This document shows positions 1 to 8,465 of a stretch of DNA of 64,000 nt, in pieces. The stretch's first letter is position 1. Each line of letters opens with the position of its first letter. A program made the translations under genes and the position numbers. Under the pieces are notes generated by a model that was not told the DNA's origin, made no database searches, and saw only the letters and a list, made by a program, of their open reading frames with translations. This stretch comes from Sphingomonas mucosissima (GTDB lineage: Bacteria; Pseudomonadota; Alphaproteobacteria; Sphingomonadales; Sphingomonadaceae), in NCBI RefSeq assembly GCF_002197665.1, contig NZ_NBBJ01000001.1, forward strand, positions 248,001 to 312,000. Direction: 5' to 3'.

Positions 1-105
1 GTTAACCCTCGCCGTTCACCGGGCGGTTGAGGTTCGTCGCTATGGCTGGCCGGACAATCACATCGCAGGTTGCTCTTGCCGCATCTTTATCTTGCCGACC
101 GTCAC

Positions 106-285
106 ATGGTGACGGACGCGTCGTCCCTGATCCGTGCCTTTGGTGCCTTTGCCGCCGATGAAGCGGCGATCCGTGCAGATCGCAGCCGGTCGGTCGGCAA
201 TGTTGTCCATTTCTGCCGCTAGCGACAGGTGGAGCGCCTGGTGCGACTGCTGGAGACGGATTTGGCCGCGGGCACTGTGCATTGA
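106..285 (+). pseudogene. Small conserved-type protein interrupted by in-frame TAG
   Basis: Reading from the ATG at 106 gives 38 codons, then TAG at 220-222, then 20 more codons in the same frame to TGA at 283-285. The two halves join naturally as '...VVHFCR-stop-RQVERLV...GTVH'. From memory, small sphingomonad proteins of about 60 residues carry a similar segment with tryptophan (TGG) at the stop position, so one G-to-A change would explain the break; that comparison is recall, not a search. No clear Shine-Dalgarno precedes the start. A 7-bp hairpin (289-295 with 301-307) lies between this ORF and tamA. It may be a recent pseudogene, a readthrough gene or a sequencing error. Confidence 0.5.
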
Positions 286-332
286 GGCCCAGCGGCATTG
301 CCGCTGGCTGAGCAAGGCCTTAGGGCAGCGGG

Positions 333-2270
333 ATGTACGGGCGGAGCGGGCCGATCGGCGCGGCAGGTCTGATCGCGTTGCTCGCTGCGCAGCCCGTCGC
401 GGCGCAGCAGGCCGCTGTGCCTGATGCCGAGCCGGCGCTGGACACGGGCGCGCCGCTGGCCGACATGCCCGACATCGGTGTCGAGTGGCCGGAACTCGCG
501 GCTGATCCGCAATCGGGCGCGCAGGCGTGGGCCACCCCGTTGACCGAGGTGCGCTATGGCTGGCGCATCGACGGGCTGGAAGGGATCGGTTCCCCCCTGC
601 TTCGCAGCCGCTTTGCCGCTCTGTCCGTCCTGGACCAGAACGACGAGGAGCCCGCCAATGCCGCGCAGATCGACCGCCGCGCGCGGGAGGATGCCGCGGC
701 GCTGGTGACCCTGCTGCGCGCGGAAGGCTATTATGACGCAGAGGTCGAGCCGCGCATCGAAACCGTGGAGGGGCGGCCGACGGTGGTGCTCAGCGCGAGC
801 CCAGGGCCAATTTATCGCCTCAAGGACGTGACGATCGCCGGGGTGGAAGCGGCGGGCGACAAGGCGGCGGCACTGCGCGAGGCGTTCGGCGTCAACGCGC
901 AGGATCCGGCAAACGCTGACGCGATCGCCGCTGCGGAAACTAAGCTGCGCCTGGAGGTGGGTGAGCAAGGCTTTCCGTTCGCGACGATCGGCGATCCGGT
1001 GGTCACGATCGACCGCGAGGCGCGGTCCGCGACGCTAGATGTGACGGTCGATCCCGGCACGGCGCGGGTGTTCGGCCAGATCCGCACCAATGCTGGCAAT
1101 CGCGTGTTCGGGGCCGATCATGTGCAGGAGATCGCCCGATTTACCCCGGGCCAACCTTATTATGAGCCGGCACTGGCCGATTTGCGACGGGCGCTGGTCC
1201 AGACCGGCCTCGTCTCCCTCGCGGAGGTGAAGCCAATACCCGGCGCCACGCCGGAAACGGTGGATATCGACGTTCGGCTGGAGCCTGCGCCGCCCCGCAC
1301 CATCGCTGGCGAAATCGGCTATGGCACGGGCGAGGGCGCGCGAGTCGAGGCGAGCTGGACGCACCGCAATCTGTTTCCGCCGGAAGGGGCGCTGACGCTC
1401 CGTTCGGTGCTCGGCACGCAGGAGCAGCTGGGCGCGGTCACCTTTCGCCGTAATAACTTCAAGGGCCGCGACAGGGTGCTCACCGGGCAGATCGCGGTGG
1501 CCCATACCAATCGCGATGCCTATGAAGCGAACACGTTTTCGCTGTCCGGCAGCCTGGAACGCCAGACCAACATCTTCTTCCAGAAGACCTGGACCTGGTC
1601 GCTCGGCGCGGAGCTTCTCGCCTCGGACGAGCGCGACGTGATTGTCTCCACGGGCGAGCCGCGACGGCGCACCTTTTTCATCGCGGCCGTGCCCACCAGC
1701 CTGAGCTATGACGGATCGGACGACCTGCTGAACCCTTCGCGCGGCTTTCGCCTGGGCGGACGGTTCAGCCCGGAGCTTTCGCTGCAAGGAACGGCGTTTG
1801 GCTATGCCCGCACGCAGCTGGATGCGAGCGCTTATGCCCCGATCAATGACGGAGTGGTGCTTGCCGGCCGAATTCGCCTAGGCACGATCCTTGGGGCGCC
1901 GCGCGACGCCATTGCTCCGTCACGACGCTTCTATGCCGGTGGCGGCGCATCGGTTCGCGGCTATGGCTATCAGTCGATCGGGCCGCGTGACCCCAACAAT
2001 GATCCAATCGGCGGTCGCAGCCTGGCCGAGTTTGCTATCGAGGGCAGGATCAAGGCGTTCGGCAATTTCGGCGTTGTCCCGTTCTTTGATGCGGGCAACA
2101 TCTACACCTCCGGCGTCCCCGATCTTTCGGGCCTGCGCTACGGCGCCGGTGTGGGCGTGCGCTATTACAGCAACTTCGGCCCGATCCGCGTGGACGTGGG
2201 CACGCCGCTGAACCCGCAGCGCGGCGATTCTCGCGTCGCGGTTTATGTGTCGCTGGGACAGGCATTCTGA
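333..2270 (+). CDS. tamA: TamA-like outer-membrane assembly protein (BamA/Omp85 superfamily)
   Basis: The 645-residue protein begins with a signal peptide (cleavage probably after Ala24). POTRA-like domains follow to about residue 310, and the rest is a 16-strand-type Omp85 barrel with the RGY motif region around residues 540-545 ('ASVRGYGYQSIG') and a C-terminal phenylalanine typical of the beta-signal. TamA is the outer-membrane half of the translocation and assembly module, which spans the periplasm with TamB and helps insert some outer-membrane proteins and move phospholipid. The TGA overlaps the ATG of the next gene by one base, so the two are translationally coupled. The pairing with tamB favours TamA over BamA. 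Confidence 0.93.
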   Translation: MYGRSGPIGAAGLIALLAAQPVAAQQAAVPDAEPALDTGAPLADMPDIGVEWPELAADPQSGAQAWATPLTEVRYGWRIDGLEGIGSPLLRSRFAALSVLDQNDEEPANAAQIDRRAREDAAALVTLLRAEGYYDAEVEPRIETVEGRPTVVLSASPGPIYRLKDVTIAGVEAAGDKAAALREAFGVNAQDPANADAIAAAETKLRLEVGEQGFPFATIGDPVVTIDREARSATLDVTVDPGTARVFGQIRTNAGNRVFGADHVQEIARFTPGQPYYEPALADLRRALVQTGLVSLAEVKPIPGATPETVDIDVRLEPAPPRTIAGEIGYGTGEGARVEASWTHRNLFPPEGALTLRSVLGTQEQLGAVTFRRNNFKGRDRVLTGQIAVAHTNRDAYEANTFSLSGSLERQTNIFFQKTWTWSLGAELLASDERDVIVSTGEPRRRTFFIAAVPTSLSYDGSDDLLNPSRGFRLGGRFSPELSLQGTAFGYARTQLDASAYAPINDGVVLAGRIRLGTILGAPRDAIAPSRRFYAGGGASVRGYGYQSIGPRDPNNDPIGGRSLAEFAIEGRIKAFGNFGVVPFFDAGNIYTSGVPDLSGLRYGAGVGVRYYSNFGPIRVDVGTPLNPQRGDSRVAVYVSLGQAF

Positions 2271-5200
2271 TGCGCTGGTTGCGGTGGCTCGGCGCCGCGC
2301 TGATTGCGGCCGTGGGTGTGCTGTTGGCCACCTTGTGGATCATCGACACCGATATCGGCCACCGCTGGGTGGCGGAGCGGATCAACGCCACCCGGCCCGC
2401 GAACGGCCTCCGCTTTACCGTGGGGCGGATCGATGGCTCGCTCTATGGCGCTGCCGTGCTGCGCGATGTGCGGGTCCACGATCCGGAAGGGCTGGTGTTC
2501 GCGGCGCCCTGCGCGGAGCTGGACTGGCGGCCGTTTGCGTGGCTCTCCAATCGCCTCGACATCCGTTCGCTGCGGGTACCAGTCGGCATGCTGGCAAAGC
2601 TGCCGCGCACTAGGCCGACCGGGCGATCAGCGCCGCTGCTGCCCGATTTCGACATCGTGATCGGCCGGCTTGCCGTTGAACGGCTGACCGTGGCGCCGGC
2701 CGTCACGGGCGTGTTGCGCACCGGCCGGCTGCATGGCCGGGCGAATATTCGCCGGGGGCGGGCGATGGTCGCCATCGATGCGCTGGTCCAGGGCAGCGAC
2801 GAACTGCGGCTGAGGATCGACGCTGCGCCCGATCGCGACCGCTTTGATATCGATGCGCGCGCGCGCGGCACGGCCAATGGCGTGCTCGCCCGGCTGACGG
2901 GCGTTCGGCGCCCGCTGGCCGCCGACGTGAATGGCGAGGGCCGCTGGGCCGCGTGGCAGGGGCGGGCGACTGCCACTGCTGGCGGCGTGCGGGTGATCGA
3001 TCTTGCTCTCGGCAATCGCGCCGGCGCCTACACGCTCACCGGCAGCTTGACGCCGGCGAGCCTCACCACGGGCAGGCTGCAGCGGCTGTCCGGCCCGCGC
3101 GTGCTGGTGAATGGCGGAGCAAGCTTCGCCAACCGCCGACTGGAGGGGAGCCTGTCGCTCCGCTCCGCCGCGCTGGCGGTGGACGCGAACGGCGGCGCAG
3201 ATCTTGCGGCCAATGCCTGGCGCAACCTTCGCGTGCGCGCCCGCCTGTTGCGCCCCGCTGCCCTGTTCCCCAACATGACCGGGCGCGACGTGGAGCTTCG
3301 CGCCGTGCTGGACGGCGCATTCGCCACAGCCGCGTTCGATTACCGTATTACCGCGCCGCGCTTCGCATTTGACGACACTGGATTCGACGGGGCGCGGGTG
3401 GCGGGCAAGGGCCGCCTGTCCAAGTCGCCGATCCTGCTCCCAGCGCGCTTTACCGCCGAGCGCGTGACCGGCGTGGGCGACGTGGCTGGCGGCATATTGC
3501 GCAACCTGTCGGTGGATGGGGTGCTGCGCATCACCCCGACGATGGTGACTGGCGATGACCTTCGCCTGCGGTCGGACAAGCTGTGGGGACGCATCAGCCT
3601 GCTGCTCGATCTGCGCAATGGTCAATATCAGGTCGGCCTGAATGGCGCGCTCGGGCGGTATCTGATCCCCGGGCTCGGTGTGGTGGATGTCAATTCGCGC
3701 CTGCGCGTCGTGCCTGGGGCGGGCGGGCGCGGCACACGGGTGATCGGCTCGGGCACCGCCCAGATGGTGCGGCTGGACAATGGCTTCTTCCGCAGCCTGG
3801 CTGGCGGCCTGCCGCGGATTGCGACCGATCTAGAGCGCACCCCGGACGGTATCCTCCACTTGCGCAATCTTGTGCTGACGGGCCCGTCCATACGGCTGGT
3901 GGGAAATGGCTATCGCCGCCGCGATGGCACCTTTGTTTTTTCCGGTGCCGGGCGCCAGACCACTTATGGCCCCGTGACGCTGCAACTCGATGGTCAGATC
4001 GAGCGGCCAAAGCTGGACCTTGTCTTTCAACGTCCGAACGACAGCCTCGGCCTGCGTGATGTGCGGCTTCGCCTTGATCCGGACCCCCGCGGCTTTGTGT
4101 TCGCGGTGGCTGGCGGCTCGCGGCTCGGCGCCTTTGACGGCGAGGGCGAGATCCTGCTTCCCCGCGGCGCGGATGCCCAGATCGCGGTGCGGCGCCTGAG
4201 CGTCAGCGGCACCCGCGCTGCCGGAACCATTGGGATTACCGATGACGGTTTCGACGGGCGGCTGGTGGTCGCCGGTGGCGGCATCGATGGCGAGGTGCTG
4301 CTACGGCCGGTTGGTACGGTGCAGCGGATCGAAGCCCGGCTCAGTTTGCGCGGGGCGCGGCTCGCCGGGGAAGCCACCGTCCGACAAGGGCGGCTCGAAC
4401 TGGTGGCGCTGCTCGATCCCGCGGGCACGAACGTGGAGGCGACGTTCAACGGCACGGGGCTGCGCCGGGGAGCACTCAGCATCGCACGCGTTGCTGCTAA
4501 TGCCAAGCTGCGCGACGGTGTGGGCCAGATCCGGGCGGCCGCCGCCGGATCGCGAGGGCGTGCCTTCGACATCCAAAGCGTGATTGACGTTACGCCCGAC
4601 GGCTATGGCATCATCGCGCAAGGCACGGTCGATCGTCGCCCACTGCGGCTCGAAAACGCGGCGCTGTTGAGGCGCGACGGCGATGGCTGGCGGCTTGCGC
4701 CAACCAAGGTGACGTTCGCTGGGGGTGAGGGGACGATCGCCGGCCGCTTCGCCCCCGACGGAAATGCCATTGACGCAACCCTGGCAAACATGCCCCTCGC
4801 TGTCCTGGATATCGGCTATCCCGGCCTTGGCCTTGGTGGCAATGCGTCGGGCAAGCTCAGCTATGCCAGCGATAGACAGGCCGCGCCCACTGGCCGCGTC
4901 GACATGACGGTGCGCGGCCTGACACGGTCCGGGTTGCTCGCCTCATCGGACCCGATCGATATCGGCCTGGCCGGGGTACTGACGGCGGATCGTGTCGGGC
5001 TGCGCGCGGTGGCCGCGGCCGGCGGGAAGACCATCGGCCGGGCGCAAGCATTGTTGCGGCTTGGTGAAGGCGATCTGGCGACCCGACTGAGCCGCGCAGG
5101 CCTGTTCGCCCAACTGCGCTATAGCGGCCCGGCTGACACGCTTTGGCGGCTGAGCCGGGTGGAGCTGTTCGCGCTGTCGGGCCCGGTGGCGATCGCGGCC

Positions 5201-6385
5201 GACGTGCGTGGTACGGTGCTGGATCCGGTCATTCGCGGCTCGGTGAAGACGAACGGGGCACGGATCGAGAGCGCCACGACGGGGACCGTGCTGCGCGACG
5301 TGGCGGCGGAGGGGCGCTTTGCCGGTTCGCGCCTTGCCATCGAACGCTTTGCCGCCTCGGCGGGGCGGGAAGGCAAGGTGGCTGGTACCGGATGGTTCGA
5401 CTTTGCGGCACGCGGCGGCATCGGGCTCGACCTCCGCCTGAATGCGGATCGCGCGGTGATGATCAACCGCGATGACATTGCCGCCACCGTGACCGGCCCG
5501 CTGCGTTTCCAATCAAACGGGCAGGGCGGTACCATTTCAGGCACGGTTCGCCTGAACCGCAGTCGCTATCGCTTGGGTCAGGCGACGGCAGCGAGCGCCG
5601 TTCCGCGCATCACCGTTCGGGAGATCAACCAGCCCGATGGAAGCGGCGACAGCGTGGAGGCACCGCAAGCGCCCTGGCAGCTCGACATCAAGGCGCGGGC
5701 GACTGAGCAGTTGCTTGTCACCGGGCTTGGCCTGACCAGCGAATGGTCGGCCGATCTCACGATCGGTGGCTCGCCGGAAAATCCTGCCATCAACGGCCGG
5801 GCCGATCTGATCCGAGGGGATTATGAGTTCGCCGGTCGCCAGTTCGAGCTGGAACGCGGCGCGATCCGGTTCGCAGGAGAGGTGCCGGCCAATCCAGCGC
5901 TCGATATCGAGGCTAATGCGGATACAACTGGGCTCAGGGCCTCGATCCGCGTGAGCGGCGTGGCGCTGAAACCGGAAATCACCTTTGCCAGCACGCCTGC
6001 GCTGCCGCCGGACGAACTGCTGTCGCGCTTGTTGTTCGGCACCTCCATCACCAACCTGTCGGCGCCCGAGGCGTTGCAACTCGCGGCCGCGGTCGCTGCC
6101 CTGCAGGACGGCTCCGGCGGGCTGAATCCGATCAATGCGGTGCGCCGTGCCGCCGGGCTTGATCGGCTGCGCATCCTGCCGGCCGATCCGCAGACGGGGC
6201 AGGGCACGTCCGTCGCGGCGGGCAAGTATGTGTCACGGCGCCTTTATGCGGAGATCGTCACGGACGGGCAGGGGTATTCTGCCACCCGCGTCGAGTTCCA
6301 AGTCACCAGGTGGCTTTCGCTCTTGTCGAGTATCTCAACCTTGGGCCGGCAAAGTGCCAACGTTCGGATATCACGGGATTATTAA
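2270..6385 (+). CDS. tamB: TamB-like translocation/assembly module protein (AsmA superfamily)
   Basis: This 1371-residue protein has one N-terminal membrane anchor (about residues 4-26) followed by a very long, repetitive beta-rich region and a C-terminal TamB (DUF490) domain ending in 'RISRDY'. The conserved C-terminal segment includes 'PPDELLSRLLFGTSITNLS' and 'GKYVSRRLYAEIV', both characteristic of TamB. The family forms a periplasm-spanning hydrophobic groove that carries phospholipid or unfolded barrel proteins between the membranes. Size and position directly after tamA match the usual arrangement. The start overlaps the tamA stop (TGATG), indicating a two-gene operon. Confidence 0.93.
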   Translation: MRWLRWLGAALIAAVGVLLATLWIIDTDIGHRWVAERINATRPANGLRFTVGRIDGSLYGAAVLRDVRVHDPEGLVFAAPCAELDWRPFAWLSNRLDIRSLRVPVGMLAKLPRTRPTGRSAPLLPDFDIVIGRLAVERLTVAPAVTGVLRTGRLHGRANIRRGRAMVAIDALVQGSDELRLRIDAAPDRDRFDIDARARGTANGVLARLTGVRRPLAADVNGEGRWAAWQGRATATAGGVRVIDLALGNRAGAYTLTGSLTPASLTTGRLQRLSGPRVLVNGGASFANRRLEGSLSLRSAALAVDANGGADLAANAWRNLRVRARLLRPAALFPNMTGRDVELRAVLDGAFATAAFDYRITAPRFAFDDTGFDGARVAGKGRLSKSPILLPARFTAERVTGVGDVAGGILRNLSVDGVLRITPTMVTGDDLRLRSDKLWGRISLLLDLRNGQYQVGLNGALGRYLIPGLGVVDVNSRLRVVPGAGGRGTRVIGSGTAQMVRLDNGFFRSLAGGLPRIATDLERTPDGILHLRNLVLTGPSIRLVGNGYRRRDGTFVFSGAGRQTTYGPVTLQLDGQIERPKLDLVFQRPNDSLGLRDVRLRLDPDPRGFVFAVAGGSRLGAFDGEGEILLPRGADAQIAVRRLSVSGTRAAGTIGITDDGFDGRLVVAGGGIDGEVLLRPVGTVQRIEARLSLRGARLAGEATVRQGRLELVALLDPAGTNVEATFNGTGLRRGALSIARVAANAKLRDGVGQIRAAAAGSRGRAFDIQSVIDVTPDGYGIIAQGTVDRRPLRLENAALLRRDGDGWRLAPTKVTFAGGEGTIAGRFAPDGNAIDATLANMPLAVLDIGYPGLGLGGNASGKLSYASDRQAAPTGRVDMTVRGLTRSGLLASSDPIDIGLAGVLTADRVGLRAVAAAGGKTIGRAQALLRLGEGDLATRLSRAGLFAQLRYSGPADTLWRLSRVELFALSGPVAIAADVRGTVLDPVIRGSVKTNGARIESATTGTVLRDVAAEGRFAGSRLAIERFAASAGREGKVAGTGWFDFAARGGIGLDLRLNADRAVMINRDDIAATVTGPLRFQSNGQGGTISGTVRLNRSRYRLGQATAASAVPRITVREINQPDGSGDSVEAPQAPWQLDIKARATEQLLVTGLGLTSEWSADLTIGGSPENPAINGRADLIRGDYEFAGRQFELERGAIRFAGEVPANPALDIEANADTTGLRASIRVSGVALKPEITFASTPALPPDELLSRLLFGTSITNLSAPEALQLAAAVAALQDGSGGLNPINAVRRAAGLDRLRILPADPQTGQGTSVAAGKYVSRRLYAEIVTDGQGYSATRVEFQVTRWLSLLSSISTLGRQSANVRISRDY

Positions 6386-6504
6386 CCGTATTTTGCCGCA
6401 TGTCACAGGGTGCGCCGATGATGCATCGGATCACCGCGGCACATTGCTTCCGTTGGCCGGACATGCCAATCAAGCCATCGCCGTTCCTATTTCTTCGAGG
6501 CTCC

Positions 6505-7083
6505 ATGCTCCTGCGCCCGGCGTTTCTACTTCTGATAACCCTGCTGTTCTCCGCATGTGCGGAGAAGGGCGAAGGACCCGTGATCTCAGCCGGCGAGCGT
6601 TACGCGTCGACGGCGGCGGCCGTCAGCGACTATCGCCTGGGTGTTGGCGACCGGGTGAGAGTTACGGTGTTCAACGAACCCAGTCTGACCGGAGAATTCT
6701 GGGTCAATCCCGATGGAACGGTATCGCTGCCGCTGATCGGCAACGTTCCCGCAACCGACCGACCGGTTTCGGAAATCGCACGTGATGCACAGGCGCGATT
6801 CGCCGACGGCTATCTGCGGGATCCGAAGGTCGCCATGGACGTGATCGTGTTTCGCCCCTTCTACATTCTGGGCGAGGTCGGTGCGCCAGGGCAGTATCCC
6901 TACGTGAACGGCCTGACCGCGATGAACGCGGTGGCGCTGGCAAAGGGCTTTACCCCTCGCGCCAATCGCGATGTGATCCGCATCCGGCGGCAGGGCGCAA
7001 CCGACGAGGTCAATTATCGCCTGACCCCCGAGTTGATCGTCTATCCCGGAGACACGGTGCGGATCGGCGAACGGTTCTTCTGA
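6505..7083 (+). CDS. Polysaccharide export lipoprotein (Wza/GumB/GelD type)
   Basis: The 192-residue product has a lipoprotein signal with lipobox F-S-A-C (Cys18), so the ATG at 6505 is preferred over the upstream in-frame start at 6310; a GAGG ribosome site sits just before it. A Poly_export domain starts near residue 45 ('DYRLGVGDRVRVTVFNEPS') and is followed by one SLBB domain ('ILGEVGAPGQYPYVNGLTAM'). Such proteins form the outer-membrane export channel of Wzx/Wzy-dependent polysaccharides. The protein is much shorter than E. coli Wza and is the GumB/GelD size. A 15-bp palindrome (CCGATG-ATG-CATCGG, 6415-6429) in the upstream gap could be an operator. It is the first gene of the EPS locus. 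Confidence 0.9.
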   Translation: MLLRPAFLLLITLLFSACAEKGEGPVISAGERYASTAAAVSDYRLGVGDRVRVTVFNEPSLTGEFWVNPDGTVSLPLIGNVPATDRPVSEIARDAQARFADGYLRDPKVAMDVIVFRPFYILGEVGAPGQYPYVNGLTAMNAVALAKGFTPRANRDVIRIRRQGATDEVNYRLTPELIVYPGDTVRIGERFF

Positions 7084-7117
7084 GGCCTAACGGGGGGTGA
7101 CGCGTCGGGGCAAATCA

Positions 7118-8422
7118 ATGGTGACGGGCACGCACCCGGCATTGGCGCTGGCTGCCGTCGTGGCAGCAGGCGTGCCTATCGTCGCGCGTGCGCAGGACGG
7201 CCTGATTGTCCAGCCGGCAGTCCCGCAAGGGTTCGACCGTGATCGGAATGTCAGCGTCAGTGCCCGGCCGCGACCGGCCTACACCCCGACGGGTGTTCAC
7301 GTTGGTGGCCTGATGTTCTTTCCGCGGCTTCGATCGAGCGCCGGGGCGACCAGCAACGCCTACCTGACGCAGCAGAACGAAACGGAAGCGCCTTACGCCT
7401 CGCTGGAGCCATCGCTTCGCGTGGCATCGATCTGGTCGCGACATTCCCTCGAGGTCAACGCCTCCGGACTGCTGCGCAACTACATCGGCGAGAGCCGGCG
7501 TAACGAGCGGCGCTGGAATCTCGGGGCGCGGGGCGAAGTGGAACTGGGACGGGCGCTCACCGTCACAGGAGAGGTCGGCGCGTCGCAGAGCTTCGAGAAC
7601 CAGTTCTCGGGAGAAGTTGCGTCCAATGTAGCGGCGCTGTCGCGCTTCCGGCGCGATTTTGCGTCGCTGCGGACCGAATATACCAGCGGCCGGGTGCGCA
7701 CGTTCCTGCTCGCTGATTACACCGACTTCCGCTTTGCGCCGGTTAGGCTCAGCGATGGCGCGCTTCGTAGCCAGGAAAACCGCGACCGCAACGTGAGCCG
7801 TATCATTGGCCAGTTCGAATATGCGCGCACGCCGAGCGTGTCGCTGTTCGGGCAGCTTGGTTACACCGGCACGACGTTTGACGGCCGCGTGCCCGGGATT
7901 GCTGCACTGGATTCGGACACTGGGCGAGCCAACATCGGCCTCAACGTGGATCTCGCCGGCCGGGCCCGCGGAACGATCAGCATTGGCTACAACGTGCGTG
8001 ATTATCGCACATCCGGGTTCGACACGGTCAACGGGCTGATCGGGGAAGCTCGCTTGGAGCTGTTTCCCACAGAGCGTTTCACGATAAGCACGGCGGCACG
8101 CCGCACATCGGAGGATGCGACGTTCGGCAATGTGACGCCCCGGCCGTTCTGGGATAATCGCTTGTCGCTGGGCGGCGATTATGAGCTTCTGAATAACCTG
8201 ATCCTGTCTGCGAGCGGAGAATACGCCCTGCAGACATCTATCAACGAAGACCGCAACAATTCGACCTATCAGCTCGCCTCGCGCGCCCGTTACCTGATTT
8301 CCCGCCGCATGACCCTAGAAGGCTCGCTGAGCTACTCCGAACGGGACTCGCGCGGGCTCCAGGCCGGCACTAATGATGCCGGTGAGGGACGTCTCGAGGC
8401 GGGTCTCACCTACCACATGTAG
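7118..8422 (+). CDS. Outer-membrane beta-barrel protein of EPS locus (BBP2/GelF type)
   Basis: From the ATG at 7118 (GGGG ribosome site 7 bases upstream) the product is 434 residues with a signal peptide ending 'VARAQ'. The rest is alternating amphipathic strands rich in Arg, Tyr and Thr, with a late 'LEGSLSYSERDSRG' segment and a C-terminal 'AGLTYHM', consistent with an outer-membrane barrel. Proteins of this type sit in sphingan-type EPS clusters beside the export lipoprotein and the chain-length regulator; the precise role is uncertain. A GTG at 7097 is an alternative start. The gap to the preceding gene is small, so co-transcription is likely. Confidence 0.8.
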   Translation: MVTGTHPALALAAVVAAGVPIVARAQDGLIVQPAVPQGFDRDRNVSVSARPRPAYTPTGVHVGGLMFFPRLRSSAGATSNAYLTQQNETEAPYASLEPSLRVASIWSRHSLEVNASGLLRNYIGESRRNERRWNLGARGEVELGRALTVTGEVGASQSFENQFSGEVASNVAALSRFRRDFASLRTEYTSGRVRTFLLADYTDFRFAPVRLSDGALRSQENRDRNVSRIIGQFEYARTPSVSLFGQLGYTGTTFDGRVPGIAALDSDTGRANIGLNVDLAGRARGTISIGYNVRDYRTSGFDTVNGLIGEARLELFPTERFTISTAARRTSEDATFGNVTPRPFWDNRLSLGGDYELLNNLILSASGEYALQTSINEDRNNSTYQLASRARYLISRRMTLEGSLSYSERDSRGLQAGTNDAGEGRLEAGLTYHM

Positions 8423-8465
8423 CAACCTTCGAGCCGCACCGGCTCAAGACCGAGGCCAGACGAGA

